Assembly (NCBI GenBank): GCA_040216885.1
Contig: JAVJOG010000008.1
Span: 372,001 to 436,000 of the forward strand
Source: Parvibaculum sp040216885
GTDB taxonomy: Bacteria; Pseudomonadota; Alphaproteobacteria; Parvibaculales; Parvibaculaceae
Reading direction: 5' to 3'
DNA: 64,000 nucleotides
The position numbers and the translations under genes are program-made. Each line of letters starts with the position of its first letter. Positions within the stretch are counted from its first letter, which is position 1. Of the stretch, positions 52,765 to 61,832 are shown piece by piece. Under the pieces are notes generated by a model. That model was not told where the DNA came from and made no database searches. It worked only from the letters and a program-made list of their open reading frames with translations.

Positions 52765-52959
52765 GTTTCCCTCCCTGCCGGTTCGGCGGCGGCTCTCCCA
52801 AACCCCCGCCTCCGGCGCCTCCATGATGCTTGTGGCACAAGCCTAGCGGGTTTTCGGCGCTCACGGAACCGCCCGAAGGAAGGGCGACAAAGCCGTGGCG
52901 TTCCGCGGCCCGTGCCCGCTATAAGAGGCGCCGACATTGCCGCAAGGGAACCGCCGCTC

Positions 52960-53451
52960 ATGACACCAGAAAATTCACCCGCCACCACAGATCTCTCCGA
53001 CGCGCATCCCGCCCTTGTGCGCCATGCGGCGGCGGTGTTCCGCGACTTTGGCGGGCGGATCGCCTTTTCGGGGCCGGTGACGACGCTCCGTGTACGCAAC
53101 GACAATGCGCTGGTGCGCGCCGCCGTCGAGGGCAAGGGGGAGGGCCGGGTGCTCGTCGTCGACAATGGCGGGTCGATGGAATGCGCGCTGTTCGGCGGCA
53201 ATCTCGGCAAGCTCGCGGAGGAAAACGGCTGGGCCGGTGTCGTCGTTCACGGCTGCGTGCGCGACACGATGGAGCTCGCGGTATGCGCCATCGGCGTCAA
53301 GGCGCTGGCCGCGCATCCGAAGCGCAGCGCGCGCGAGGGAACGGGCGAAAGAGACGTGGAGGTGGGTTTCGCGGGGCTGACGATCCGGCCCGGCTATTGG
53401 CTTTACGCCGATGCCGACGGCGTCGTCGTTGCGGAGACGAAGCTCGTCTAG
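52960..53451 (+). CDS. rraA: RraA family protein (RNase E inhibitor / HMG aldolase type)
   Basis: A 163-aa RraA. Core: FGGRIAFSGPVTTLRVRNDNALVRAAVE, VVDNGGSMECALFGGNLGKLAEENGWAGVVVHGCVRDTMEL. The R-x3-E-like RDTMEL and D residues for metal are present. Family members act as RNase E regulators or as 4-hydroxy-4-methyl-2-oxoglutarate aldolases; both names occur in databases. Confidence 0.85.
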   Translation: MTPENSPATTDLSDAHPALVRHAAAVFRDFGGRIAFSGPVTTLRVRNDNALVRAAVEGKGEGRVLVVDNGGSMECALFGGNLGKLAEENGWAGVVVHGCVRDTMELAVCAIGVKALAAHPKRSAREGTGERDVEVGFAGLTIRPGYWLYADADGVVVAETKLV

Positions 53452-53458
53452 GCGCGGC

Positions 53459-53650
53459 CTAGACGGCGACCAGCTCGACCAGCTTCCAGAGGCCGAGCGC
53501 CGAAATCGAAACCGACGCGACAAGACCGACGCCGACGATCACGAAATCGGATGTATGCGGAGCTTCGGCATCGTCCCTATGCGGCGCAACCGGCCTTGCC
53601 TGCGACCGTTCATGGCCGGTCAGATCGTTTCCGTCCCAAACCTGGGTCAT
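53459..53650 (-). CDS. Small hypothetical protein with one TM span
   Basis: A 63-aa protein: charged N-terminal 35 residues, then a hydrophobic C-terminal span (FVIVGVGLVASVSISALGLWKLVELV). Not assigned to a family. ATG 53650 is preferred over 53689; AAGGGAG lies some 11 nt upstream. It converges on rraA. Confidence 0.45.
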   Translation of the reverse strand: MTQVWDGNDLTGHERSQARPVAPHRDDAEAPHTSDFVIVGVGLVASVSISALGLWKLVELVAV

Positions 53651-53831
53651 CCTGCCCGTACTCCCTTTCTGGGCCGCCCGGGACACCACCCGGACAGACG
53701 GCGGGAATTGAGTTGAATCGAATCATGGCTTGCCGATTCGCGCAAACGAAAATCACACATAAGCCACGCGCCAGCATCGCCGCCGCATGGTCCATGCTCG
53801 CCGCAAGTCCTTGCCAAAAGATGAATCGGGA

Positions 53832-54707
53832 TCAGGCGTTCTCGACCAGATCGAGCACATAGCGCGGCAGCGCGAAGGCCGCCTTGTGCACGTCCGGCGT
53901 GTAATAACGTGCCGGGAAATCGACCTCGGCGAAGCGCTTCGCCAGAACCTCGGGCGCGACGGCGATCAGGCTCTCGTCGTCGGTGCCCCAGCCCATCGCC
54001 ATCGGTCCGCCGACATAGGTCGGGATCGTGGCCATGTAGCAGGTGGCAACACGGAAGAGACGCCGGAACTTTCCGACGGTGCTCGCGAGCTCCGCGCCCT
54101 GCATAAAAGGCACGCCGTTCTGCGTGACGATGACGCCGCCCGGCGCAAGCCGCGCCTTCGCCGCGCGGTAGAACTCCTCGCGAAACAGCACTTCGCCGGG
54201 GCCGATGGGGTCGGTCGAATCGACGATGATGACGTCGTAGCTCTCGCCCGCCTCCTCGACGAATTTCGCGCCATCGGCAAAGACGAGGTCGAGGCGCGGA
54301 TCGTCGAAGGCGCCGGCCGAGACCTGCGGCATATGCCTTTTCGCGAATTCGGTGACCGCCGGGTCGATCTCGACCATGGTGATTTTTTCGACGGCCTTGT
54401 GGCGGGCAACCTCGCGCAGGATGCCGCCGTCGCCGCCGCCGATAATCAGCGTGCGACGCACCTTGCCATGCGCCAGGATCGGCACATGGGTCATCATCTC
54501 GTGATAGATGAACTCGTCGCGCTCGGTGACCTGCGTGATGCCGTCCAGCGCCATCATGCGGCCGAACAGCCGGTTCTCGAAAATCACCAGATGCTGTTCG
54601 GCGGTGTTTTCCTCGTAGAGCATCTTGTCGGCGCGAAAGGCGCAGGTGAAGCCGTCCGCCTCGTAAAGGGTTTCGGTCACCCAACGCTCTTTCCCGGTGC
54701 CGCTCAT
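53832..54707 (-). CDS. speE: Spermidine synthase
   Basis: A 291-aa aminopropyltransferase. Motifs: LIIGGGDGGILREVARH (SAM/dcSAM-binding, about 84-100), VEIDPAV, and VDSTDPIGPGEVLF (catalytic Asp, about 157-170). It transfers an aminopropyl group from decarboxylated SAM to putrescine. Its ATG overlaps the speD stop by 1 nt (TGATG), so it is coupled. Confidence 0.93.
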   Translation of the reverse strand: MSGTGKERWVTETLYEADGFTCAFRADKMLYEENTAEQHLVIFENRLFGRMMALDGITQVTERDEFIYHEMMTHVPILAHGKVRRTLIIGGGDGGILREVARHKAVEKITMVEIDPAVTEFAKRHMPQVSAGAFDDPRLDLVFADGAKFVEEAGESYDVIIVDSTDPIGPGEVLFREEFYRAAKARLAPGGVIVTQNGVPFMQGAELASTVGKFRRLFRVATCYMATIPTYVGGPMAMGWGTDDESLIAVAPEVLAKRFAEVDFPARYYTPDVHKAAFALPRYVLDLVENA

Positions 54708-55222
54708 CAGACCATATCCTCGCCGCGCAGATGTTCGCCGACGCGGATGTCCGAGGGCGCGAAGGCTTCGCGCAGCACTTCGATCGCGTTGTGCGGTTCG
54801 GCCTCGCCGCACATGAAGACGTCGAGCGCCGCATAGTCGGCCTCGGGCCAGCTATGGATCGAGATGTGGCTTTCCGACAGCACCGCCACGCCCGACACGC
54901 CGCCATTGGGCGTGAAGTGGTGGAGGTGGATGTGCAGCAGGGTCGCCTTCGACACCTCGACGCAACGCCGGAGCGTCGCCTCGATATGGGCGAGGTCGTC
55001 GAGCCGGCTTGCGCCGATCAGGTCGATGATCAGATGCGTGCCGGCAAAACGCTTGCCGTCGCGCTCGATGAAGAAGTCGGTGCGTTCGTCGCTCGACGTG
55101 TGAGGCGAGGCCTTCACGTCTTTTGACTGCGCAATCGGGAACTCGAGTACTTCCGCCTGGGTGTTGCTTGAAACTTCGTTCAAGTCGATCCCCAATTGGA
55201 AGAGGGCATTGGTTTCGGACAT
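54707..55222 (-). CDS. speD: S-adenosylmethionine decarboxylase proenzyme
   Basis: A 171-aa SpeD. The self-cleavage site is in VLSESHISIHSWPE, where the Ser after Glu becomes the pyruvoyl group. The conserved Cys lies in DVFMCGEAEPHNAI. It has a 45-residue N-terminal extension compared with the short bacterial type. It follows GGGGAGAGG and a long structured leader. First gene of the speD-speE operon. Confidence 0.9.
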   Translation of the reverse strand: MSETNALFQLGIDLNEVSSNTQAEVLEFPIAQSKDVKASPHTSSDERTDFFIERDGKRFAGTHLIIDLIGASRLDDLAHIEATLRRCVEVSKATLLHIHLHHFTPNGGVSGVAVLSESHISIHSWPEADYAALDVFMCGEAEPHNAIEVLREAFAPSDIRVGEHLRGEDMV

Positions 55223-55531
55223 CGTGCCTCTCCCCAACCAGTAGATGGACCGGCGCCGGAGGCGGACATGCGCGCCGCTCCGGGACCACTGATTTGTCTG
55301 TGAACTGAATATGCGGAAGCCCGAAGGCTCACGCGCTCGAAATGGCTGCCGATTGCGGGGCGAAATCTCGCCCGGCATGCACATCCGTTCATTGCCTTGA
55401 AAGGCGCTTCGCGGTGTGCGGCTCGGCTTGATCCGGGGCGTCAGCCCCTCGGACTAGAACCGGACATATGCAATCTCCCTCGAAACCCGGCGGAGGTACC
55501 TGAACGATGCCTCGGGTGAGGCATGCCGCCG
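55223..55531 (-). promoter_or_regulatory. Structured leader of speD
   Basis: On the minus strand the leader can form P1 (CGGCGG, 55531-55526, with CCGCCG, 55493-55488) around hairpin ATGCCTC-ACCC-GAGGCAT (55524-55507). Next come a ribosome site and upstream ORF (55467-55441). Then GGGGC-TGAC-GCCCC (55448-55435) forms a hairpin whose loop is the upstream ORF stop codon. Then GGGCGA/TCGCCC-type hairpins follow (about 55356-55372). Polyamine genes in alphaproteobacteria are known to have structured leaders (the speF motif), but I have not matched this one to it. Confidence 0.6.
55441..55467 (-). CDS. Leader upstream ORF, 8 codons, before speD
   Basis: MSGSSPRG then TGA. The ATG at 55467 follows GAGGGAG (55481-55475) with a 7-nt spacing, a strong ribosome site, so it is likely translated. 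It ends in the loop of a GC hairpin 218 nt before the speD start. It may sense polyamines or ribosome state, like the eukaryotic SAM-decarboxylase uORF or the SpeFL peptide of E. coli. That is analogy. Confidence 0.5.
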   Translation of the reverse strand: MSGSSPRG

Positions 55532-55721
55532 AAATTGTCCAAAGAGACGCGTACGCCGTTACATAACCGGTTCGGCCAGTGGCACGTGCGATTGCGTTCG
55601 AGGCGTGTGTAGAGGCCGCGATGCAGCATGTCAATGAAAACCAAGGCTTTCCGCGGAAATTCTGTGGTTTCCATAAGTCGTCGCGCGCGCGTGTCGCGCC
55701 CGTATCGGCTCATTTTTATTT

Positions 55722-55740
55722 ACGAATCATTCTCATTTGC
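55722..55740. promoter_or_regulatory. Fur-box-like site
   Basis: ACGAATCATTCTCATTTGC; on the other strand AATGAGAATGATT agrees with the Fur core AATGATAATCATT at 11 of 13 positions. It lies 50 bp before the gene at 55790, in an AT-rich stretch. The 55532-55721 part of the gap holds nothing recognisable. Confidence 0.45.
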
Positions 55741-55789
55741 ATCGTTCTCGATTTCCGCAACAGCATCGCGAACGCGCGAGGACCCGCCC

Positions 55790-56302
55790 ATGAAACCTGC
55801 CGAAGCCGCCGCCCCCGCCCGCTCCTTCTCGATCTACGAGCCCGATCAGCCGCTCGGCGAACTCGGCTTCGCCGAGCAGTTCGTCGTCTGGTGTCTGCGT
55901 GTGCAATGGCGGCTTGCCGAAAACGGCACCGGCCGCTCGCTGCTGGTGCAGCGCGCTTTCGATGCGCTGGAGTTGCCGGGCGGCGCGGCGATGGTGGCAG
56001 AGCTCGCGGCAGCGCTGACGCGCACGGTGCAGCGGCCGCTGTCGATCCCGTGCCCGCACTGGCGCGTGCTGACAAGCGACGAAGCGCGCGTGCTGGATTT
56101 CATCGCCGGGCTGCAACGCCATGGCCAGGCCGCGCAAGGGCTCTTCGACCGGAGCTGGCGCGCGGCGTCTTGCGGCACCTCGCCTGTCTGGGCGCCGGCG
56201 CAGCGGCTGGCGCTGGCGCTAACGGCGGCGGGGCTGACGCTCGGCAATTCCGCGCAGCCGGGCGTCGCCTTTCCCGAGGCGATGCCGCGGCTTTTGCACT
56301 AG
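55790..56302 (+). CDS. Conserved hypothetical protein with conserved Cys
   Basis: A 170-aa soluble protein without a signal peptide. It has three Cys, in VVWCLRVQW, SIPCPHWRVL and AASCGTS, which could bind metal. No family known to me. The ATG at 55790 has GAGGA about 7 nt upstream. The Fur-like site suggests iron control. It ends 5 nt before the convergent nitronate monooxygenase. Confidence 0.6.
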   Translation: MKPAEAAAPARSFSIYEPDQPLGELGFAEQFVVWCLRVQWRLAENGTGRSLLVQRAFDALELPGGAAMVAELAAALTRTVQRPLSIPCPHWRVLTSDEARVLDFIAGLQRHGQAAQGLFDRSWRAASCGTSPVWAPAQRLALALTAAGLTLGNSAQPGVAFPEAMPRLLH

Positions 56303-56307
56303 AAGCG

Positions 56308-57246
56308 TCAGCCGAAGTTTTTCGCCGTGCCGAGCGCGCCCATGCGCGCGGTGATGGCGAAAAACTCGGCGACGGTTTCCTCGATGATGTCCCTGGCCGA
56401 TTTGATCGCGGTGATCAGCCCGGCCGTTTCGCCGGCAAGGCCGACGGCCGCTTCCATGTCGCCGCCGAAATAGAGATCGAGGATACGCGCGAAAGTGTCG
56501 GGCGGCATCAGACCTTCCTCGTGGATCGCGGCGGTGCGCTCCGTTTTCAGGGCGCGGATGCAGGGCGTCGACTTCTTGTTCAGCACATAGGTGCCGGTCT
56601 CTTTCGCGTCGACGATCGCCTGCTTGTAGTTGATGTGGACCGGGCTTTCGGCGCAACTGACGAAACGCGTTCCCATCTGCACGCCTTCGGCGCCGAGCGC
56701 GAAGGCGGCCGCCATGCCCTTGCCGTCGCAAATGCCGCCGGCGGCGATCATCGGAATGTCGGACTTCGCGCGGATCGCCTGCAGGAGCACCAGCGTGCCG
56801 ACTTCCTCCGGGTTCTTGAAGCCGCCGCCTTCGGTTCCCTCGACGACGAGACCGTCGATGCCGGCGTCGACGCATTTCATCGCGGCATCGACGGTGGGGA
56901 CGGCGTGATAGACGGTGATGCCTGCATCATGCAGCGGCGCGATGAACTTTGCCGGGCTGCCGGCCGATGTCGTGACGAACTTGACGCCCGCATCGCAGAC
57001 GAAACGCAGCATCGCGTCGTCCTTCAGGAAGCGGATCGGCAGGTTGACGCCAAAGGGGGCATCGGTCAATTCGCGCATCTTCAGGATTTCAGCCTTGCAG
57101 GCTTCGGTCTCGCCGGACGAGGTCTCGATGATGCCGAGGCCGCCCGCCTTGCAGACGGCGGAGGCAAGCTGCGAACGGGCAATCCAGCCCATCGGCGCCT
57201 GGACGATCGGATATTTCGCGCCCGTATGGGCAAGCACGCGGTTCAT
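56308..57246 (-). CDS. Nitronate monooxygenase family protein
   Basis: A 312-aa FMN-dependent TIM-barrel protein of the nitronate monooxygenase / 2-nitropropane dioxygenase family. PIVQAPMGWIARSQLA at the N-terminus, SSGETE, GIDGLVVEGTEGGGF, IPMIAAGGICDGKGMAAAFALGAEGVQMGTRFV. Related proteins include FabK-type enoyl-ACP reductases. An AGGGAG site is 7 nt before ATG 57246. Confidence 0.84.
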   Translation of the reverse strand: MNRVLAHTGAKYPIVQAPMGWIARSQLASAVCKAGGLGIIETSSGETEACKAEILKMRELTDAPFGVNLPIRFLKDDAMLRFVCDAGVKFVTTSAGSPAKFIAPLHDAGITVYHAVPTVDAAMKCVDAGIDGLVVEGTEGGGFKNPEEVGTLVLLQAIRAKSDIPMIAAGGICDGKGMAAAFALGAEGVQMGTRFVSCAESPVHINYKQAIVDAKETGTYVLNKKSTPCIRALKTERTAAIHEEGLMPPDTFARILDLYFGGDMEAAVGLAGETAGLITAIKSARDIIEETVAEFFAITARMGALGTAKNFG

Positions 57247-57335
57247 GCAGGGCTCCCTGTCGTATTGATATTGGCAATTTCGATGCCGGAAGTAGGCCCC
57301 AGCCGATGCCCCGGCGCAAGACGGCGGGCCCATGA

Positions 57336-57365
57336 AAAAGGGCGGGATATGGTGCCCGCCCTTTT
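57336..57365 (-). terminator. Terminator for the histone-like gene
   Basis: AAAAGGGCGGG (57336-57346) and CCCGCCCTTTT (57355-57365) pair fully around an 8-nt loop. On the minus strand the stem ends in a T-run, suiting the gene that stops at 57409. It would also work on plus. Confidence 0.8.
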
Positions 57366-57408
57366 CCGATGCCCTTTTCCGATGCCCGGGCGATGCCGCT
57401 CGAACGCC

Positions 57409-57846
57409 CTACTTGAAGTGGCCGTAGGCCCGCACCACCGCTTCCGAAAGTTCCTTGTAGGCCCCTTCGACGCCGGTCCTGATTTCGTCGAAGGCACCCT
57501 CGCCCTGGCGCGCCAGTTCGGCCGCGCGCTTGGCGAGGCGGCTGCGATCCGCCTTCAACTGCTTCAGCACGCCGCTGTAGCGCTTCTCGGTTGCCTTGAG
57601 CGCCTTCTTCGCTTCCTTCTCGGCCTTGTCGACCTCGCGCGATAGCGTGGCGATCTGCTTTTCGAGTTGCTTGCGCAAGGCCTCCTTTTCGGGTGTCAGC
57701 CCCGATGCCTTCTTCTTTTTCGGGGCAGGCTTCTTTCGAGCCGGGGCTTTCCTTGCAACTGCCTTCCGGGCTGTTGCCTTTCCGGCCGGCCGCGCCGCCG
57801 ATTTACGGCCGCCCGCCGTGCCGCGCTTCTTAACTTTTTCAGCCAT
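57409..57846 (-). CDS. Histone-H1-like Lys/Ala-rich N-tail with coiled coil
   Basis: A 145-aa basic protein. Residues 1-48 are a Lys/Ala/Arg/Pro-rich tail (AARKAVARKAPARKK pattern). Residues about 50-125 form a long charged helix (EKEALRKQLEKQIATLSREVDKAEKEAKKAL). Tails like this bind DNA or RNA in bacterial histone-like proteins; function unproved. Own terminator at 57336. Confidence 0.65.
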   Translation of the reverse strand: MAEKVKKRGTAGGRKSAARPAGKATARKAVARKAPARKKPAPKKKKASGLTPEKEALRKQLEKQIATLSREVDKAEKEAKKALKATEKRYSGVLKQLKADRSRLAKRAAELARQGEGAFDEIRTGVEGAYKELSEAVVRAYGHFK

Positions 57847-58082
57847 GGTCCCGTGCCTCTTTCCTGAGTATCGGCGATATCGGCCTTCTGCGCCCCGCGC
57901 CAGCCGTCGCCGAAAGACCGAGAGTGGCGCGGCTGCCCGGCCCGATCAAGGCCCGTCATCTGACGGCCTGATGGCCGGATATTGGTAATTTTGTAAGACC
58001 TTTCGGCCTTAATGCGAAGCAGACGGTGCGACAGGCGGGGGGCGCGCCCGGCTGCCGCGGGCGAGGCGGGGACGGTTTATAC

Positions 58083-58952
58083 ATGTACGGCGATTTCGGA
58101 AGTGATCTTCGGTCGGGCAGCGAGGGACGTACCGTGATGCTCGTTCACGGCATGTGGAGCCGCCCGCATGTGTGGGACAATTTTCGCACCTTTTTCGAGG
58201 CGCGCGGCTACCGCGTTGTCGTGCCCGCTCTGCGGCACCGCGCCGAACCGGGCGCCGACCCGCATCCCGAGCTCGGCGTCACCAGCATCGCCGACTATGC
58301 GGACGATCTCGCCGCCGAAATCCGCAATCTGGGCCACAAGCCCGTCATTATCGGTCATTCGATGGGCGGCCTTCTCGCCCAGATACTGGCCGCGCGCGAT
58401 CTGGTGCATGCGGCGGTCTGCCTCGCCTCGGCTCATTGCGCGGGCTACATGTCGTTCGATCCCGGCCCGCTCTGGATTTTCCGCAAGCAGACCCTGTCGA
58501 GCCGCTTCTGGGAACGCCCGCAACTGCCATCGCTCGATACGATGAGCTATGGCGTGCTGAACGGCTTGCCTCCCGCCGAGCGCGACGCGGTCTACGGGAC
58601 GCTGGTGCCGGAATCGGGCCGCGCCTTTTTCGAGATCGCCTACTGGTTCTTCGACCGGCGCCGGGCGACCACGGTCAACCCGGCCGACGTCTCCTGTCCG
58701 CTGCTGATGTTGACCGGCGTTGACGATCGTCTGACGCCGGCTCACATGACGAAGCGGGTGGTCGAGGGGTATGCAGGCCGCGCGATGCTCGAAACGCTGC
58801 CGGGCCATGCGCACTGGCTGCCGGCTGAACCCGGCTGGGAACGCATCGCCGAACGGACGGCTGCGTTCTTCGAAGCGGAAGCGCCGGTCCTGGCGCGCCA
58901 GATACCTGTTCCCGTACCGGCTCCGGCGGGCGATCTCGTTCCGGTCCGCTAG
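58083..58952 (+). CDS. Alpha/beta hydrolase
   Basis: A 289-aa hydrolase. Oxyanion-hole segment LVHGMWSRPHVWD; nucleophile elbow GHSMGG (about residues 94-99, Ser96); acid Asp in GVDDRLTPAHM; His in PGHAHWLPAEPGWE. Substrate unknown. ATG 58083 is preferred because a GGGGA lies 11 nt upstream; 58026 would add a Gly/Arg-rich non-domain stretch. It ends 1 nt before the convergent dioxygenase. Confidence 0.82.
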   Translation: MYGDFGSDLRSGSEGRTVMLVHGMWSRPHVWDNFRTFFEARGYRVVVPALRHRAEPGADPHPELGVTSIADYADDLAAEIRNLGHKPVIIGHSMGGLLAQILAARDLVHAAVCLASAHCAGYMSFDPGPLWIFRKQTLSSRFWERPQLPSLDTMSYGVLNGLPPAERDAVYGTLVPESGRAFFEIAYWFFDRRRATTVNPADVSCPLLMLTGVDDRLTPAHMTKRVVEGYAGRAMLETLPGHAHWLPAEPGWERIAERTAAFFEAEAPVLARQIPVPVPAPAGDLVPVR

Positions 58953-58953
58953 T

Positions 58954-59973
58954 TCAAGCGTCGAGCTTCAACTCGCTCTTGGTCCGCTTTTGCGCCCAGT
59001 GACCCGAAAAGTTCCGAAACTTTTCAGGACGGTCGGTCAGGTGCGCGGTTTCGAGCCAAAGCCGCTTCAGATGCCGCTTGCGGTTGCGCTCCGGCCAGTC
59101 CTCATACGCCGTACGCGCATGCAGCACATGGTAGTTGTTGACGAACTGCATATCGCCGGGCTCGAGATCCATATAGACGTTGAAGTCGCGGTCGGCGCAC
59201 ATCGCATCGACGAGATCGAAGGCTTCGCGCGCCCTGGCCGTCAGGCGCGGCGCGTCGGCGTGGCGCTGGCTCGATTCGATGTAGGGCCGGATGTAACGTA
59301 CGAAGAGGCGGCCTCCATGTTCGGTGAAGACCGGCATCGAATAGAACGCCTGGCCGCCTTTCTGCTCCTCGCCGCGATAATCGTAGGGCTGTGGCTCATA
59401 AAGAATTTCGGCGAGGTCGGGCCGCGTGCGCACCAGCTCGTTGTGGATCGCCAGCGCGTTCGCCACCGTCGAGATGCCGCCCGATTTCGCCTTGCGCAAA
59501 CACATCAGGCCGACGAGGTCGGAGCCGTCCGAATGATAAGGGAAGGCGACACCGCCGATTTCGTTGCCGCGCGAGGTCGGATCGGCACCCGACTTGCCCT
59601 GATCCGTCACGTCGCCGAGCAGATGCCCGTGCCTGTTCTGCGGCCAGGGCTCGCCGAGATGCATGCCGATACCCCAGTAGACCAGCGAGGCGTCGTCGTC
59701 GGAATAGCGCTCGACCGGAAGCCCGCGAATGAGCGCGAAGCCGCGGCCGTCGATCAGGTCGGTTTCGACTTCAGCGAGACGGGCGCCAAGCGTCGGCAGC
59801 GGGAAATCGTCTTTCGTCACGTCGAGCAGGTCGTCGGCGCGCGACTTCGCATGCGCCAGCGCCGCCTCGAGTTCGGCGACGTCGCTCGGCGACAGGCGCA
59901 ACGTCCATCGGCCCGCATCGGCAATATCGCCGGCGCGCCATTCGCAAGCAGGCTCCAGAACCCGAACAGCCAT
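58954..59973 (-). CDS. TauD/TfdA family dioxygenase
   Basis: A 339-aa Fe(II)/2-oxoglutarate oxygenase. The metal triad is in PYHSDGSDL (His, Asp) and HVLHARTAY (distal His), and the 2OG-binding Arg follows in RKRHLKRLWLE. The segment DLIDGRGFALIRGLPVERY is typical of the family. Substrate unknown. It is 11 nt downstream of the deacylase on the same strand. Confidence 0.84.
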   Translation of the reverse strand: MAVRVLEPACEWRAGDIADAGRWTLRLSPSDVAELEAALAHAKSRADDLLDVTKDDFPLPTLGARLAEVETDLIDGRGFALIRGLPVERYSDDDASLVYWGIGMHLGEPWPQNRHGHLLGDVTDQGKSGADPTSRGNEIGGVAFPYHSDGSDLVGLMCLRKAKSGGISTVANALAIHNELVRTRPDLAEILYEPQPYDYRGEEQKGGQAFYSMPVFTEHGGRLFVRYIRPYIESSQRHADAPRLTARAREAFDLVDAMCADRDFNVYMDLEPGDMQFVNNYHVLHARTAYEDWPERNRKRHLKRLWLETAHLTDRPEKFRNFSGHWAQKRTKSELKLDA

Positions 59974-59984
59974 GTGTTCCTCCC

Positions 59985-61721
59985 CTATTCGGCGGCGGCG
60001 CGGGCCGGCGCCGGCTGGTGACCGCGCACCAGCTTGCCCGGCAGCGCGCCGGTTGCCTTGCCGTCGCGGTAGATCACTTCGCCGCTGACGATGGTGGCGA
60101 CATAGCCTTCGGCTTCCTGCATCAGCCGGCGGGCGCCGGACGGCAGGTCGTAGACCATGCTTGGCGGCTTCAGGCGCAGGCGCTCGAAATCGATCACGTT
60201 AACGTCGGCCTTCATGCCGGGCGCGATCAGCCCGCGATCGAGCAGGCCGATGGCTTCCGCCGTGTCGCGGGTCTGGCTGCGGACCACGAAAGGCAGGTCG
60301 AGCCGCTCGCCGCGCGAGCGGTCGCGGCACCAATGGGTCAGCATGTAGGTCGGCACACTGACATCGCAGATGACGCCGACATGGGCGCCGCCGTCCGACA
60401 GACCGAACAGCGTGTTCGGATTGCGGATCATGGTCAGCGCATTGTCGAGGCTGAATTCATAGTAGTTGTGCAACGGGAAAAAGAGGACGTTGCGGCCGCC
60501 ATTCGCCGTCAGAATGTCGTAGACGATGGCGTCCGGGTTTTCGCCGGTGCGTTTCGCGCGTGCGCCGATGCTGTCTTCGGGCGCGGGTTCGTAATTCGGC
60601 GGATCGCCGAGCTCGAACATCTTGTGATAGGCGCCGGCCAGCGAGTTGAGGAACGGGTGGCCGGGCTCGAGGCCTTCGGCCAGCAGCTGTTCGCGGAAGG
60701 CCGGATCGCGCATGATCGCGACGCGCTCCTCAAGCGGCTTGTCGGCGATCTTGCGATAGCGCGGCCGGGTCAGGAAGGGATGCACCGAGCCCTGAAGCCC
60801 CAGCATCAGCCCGACCGGACGGCCCTGCACCTGCGCCTTGATCGGCAGGCCACGGCCCGCCGCGCCGTCGAGGCGCGACAGCAATTCGCGCCACTGATGG
60901 GGCATCACGTCGGCCTGCACCAGCGAGAAGCTCAAGGGGCGGCCCGAGACCTCGACAAGTTTCTCGACCAGCGAGAATTCGTGATCGACGTCGCGGAAAT
61001 CCGATACCCATTGCAACACGCCGGCGCCCGCTTCCTTCAGGCCCTCGGCAATCGCAATCATTTCCTTGTCGGCGGCGCCGATGGTCGGCGTCAGATCGCC
61101 GTCGCTGGTGCGATGCGCGACCGTGCGCGAGGTCGAGAAGCCGATGGCGCCGGCCTTGACCGCATCGCGGACGATGTCGCGCATTTCGGCGATCTCGGCG
61201 TCGGTCGCCGGTTCGCGTTTCGCACCGCGCTCACCCATCACATAAACGCGCACGGCGCCGTGCGGCACCTGCATCACAAGATCGATGTCGTGCGGCAGCG
61301 TTTCGACGGCGGCCATGTAGTCGGCGAAGCTTTCCCATTTCCATGAGAGGCCTTCATGGAGTGCCGCGCCCGGAATGTCCTCGACGCCTTCCATCAGGCG
61401 GATCAGACGGTCGTGGTCGGTCTTCCTGACCGGCGCGAAGCCGACACCGCAATTGCCCATCACCACCGTCGTCGCGCCATGGATCGAGGACGGCGTCATG
61501 CGGCTGTCCCATGTCACCTGTCCGTCGTAATGGGTGTGGATGTCGACCCAGCCCGGCGTGACCAGCAGGCCCTTCGCGTCGATTTCCTCGCGGCCCTTCG
61601 CGGCGACCATGCCGATTTCGACGATGACGCCCTTGTCGATCGCGACATCGGCGACGCGCGGTGCACCGCCCGAGCCGTCGACGACCGTACCGCCGCGGAT
61701 GACCAGATCCACTTCACCCAT
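59985..61721 (-). CDS. N-acyl-D-amino-acid deacylase family amidohydrolase
   Basis: A 578-aa amidohydrolase-superfamily protein. DIHTHYDGQVTWDSRM is the metal-binding motif and the DGGAHVG Asp region is present. The composite N- and C-terminal beta domains and the final LVRGHQPAP end match the D-aminoacylase group. ATG 61721 has GAGGGA upstream; ATG 61733 is an alternative. It may form an operon with the dioxygenase downstream. Confidence 0.85.
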   Translation of the reverse strand: MGEVDLVIRGGTVVDGSGGAPRVADVAIDKGVIVEIGMVAAKGREEIDAKGLLVTPGWVDIHTHYDGQVTWDSRMTPSSIHGATTVVMGNCGVGFAPVRKTDHDRLIRLMEGVEDIPGAALHEGLSWKWESFADYMAAVETLPHDIDLVMQVPHGAVRVYVMGERGAKREPATDAEIAEMRDIVRDAVKAGAIGFSTSRTVAHRTSDGDLTPTIGAADKEMIAIAEGLKEAGAGVLQWVSDFRDVDHEFSLVEKLVEVSGRPLSFSLVQADVMPHQWRELLSRLDGAAGRGLPIKAQVQGRPVGLMLGLQGSVHPFLTRPRYRKIADKPLEERVAIMRDPAFREQLLAEGLEPGHPFLNSLAGAYHKMFELGDPPNYEPAPEDSIGARAKRTGENPDAIVYDILTANGGRNVLFFPLHNYYEFSLDNALTMIRNPNTLFGLSDGGAHVGVICDVSVPTYMLTHWCRDRSRGERLDLPFVVRSQTRDTAEAIGLLDRGLIAPGMKADVNVIDFERLRLKPPSMVYDLPSGARRLMQEAEGYVATIVSGEVIYRDGKATGALPGKLVRGHQPAPARAAAE

Positions 61722-61832
61722 TGTTCCCTCCAAATGCCTTTTTATTTTCTGTTGGCGGCATTCTAGCGCGGCCGGGCCGCTTTCAGAAACCGAAAGCGGA
61801 AACGCCCGGAAACGCTGGGGAAGCGGCCCGGT

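Noticed and set aside
61777..61799. CCGCTTTC/GAAAGCGG hairpin as terminator of the GPH transporter gene
   Set aside because: The stem is perfect but no T-run follows on the minus strand.
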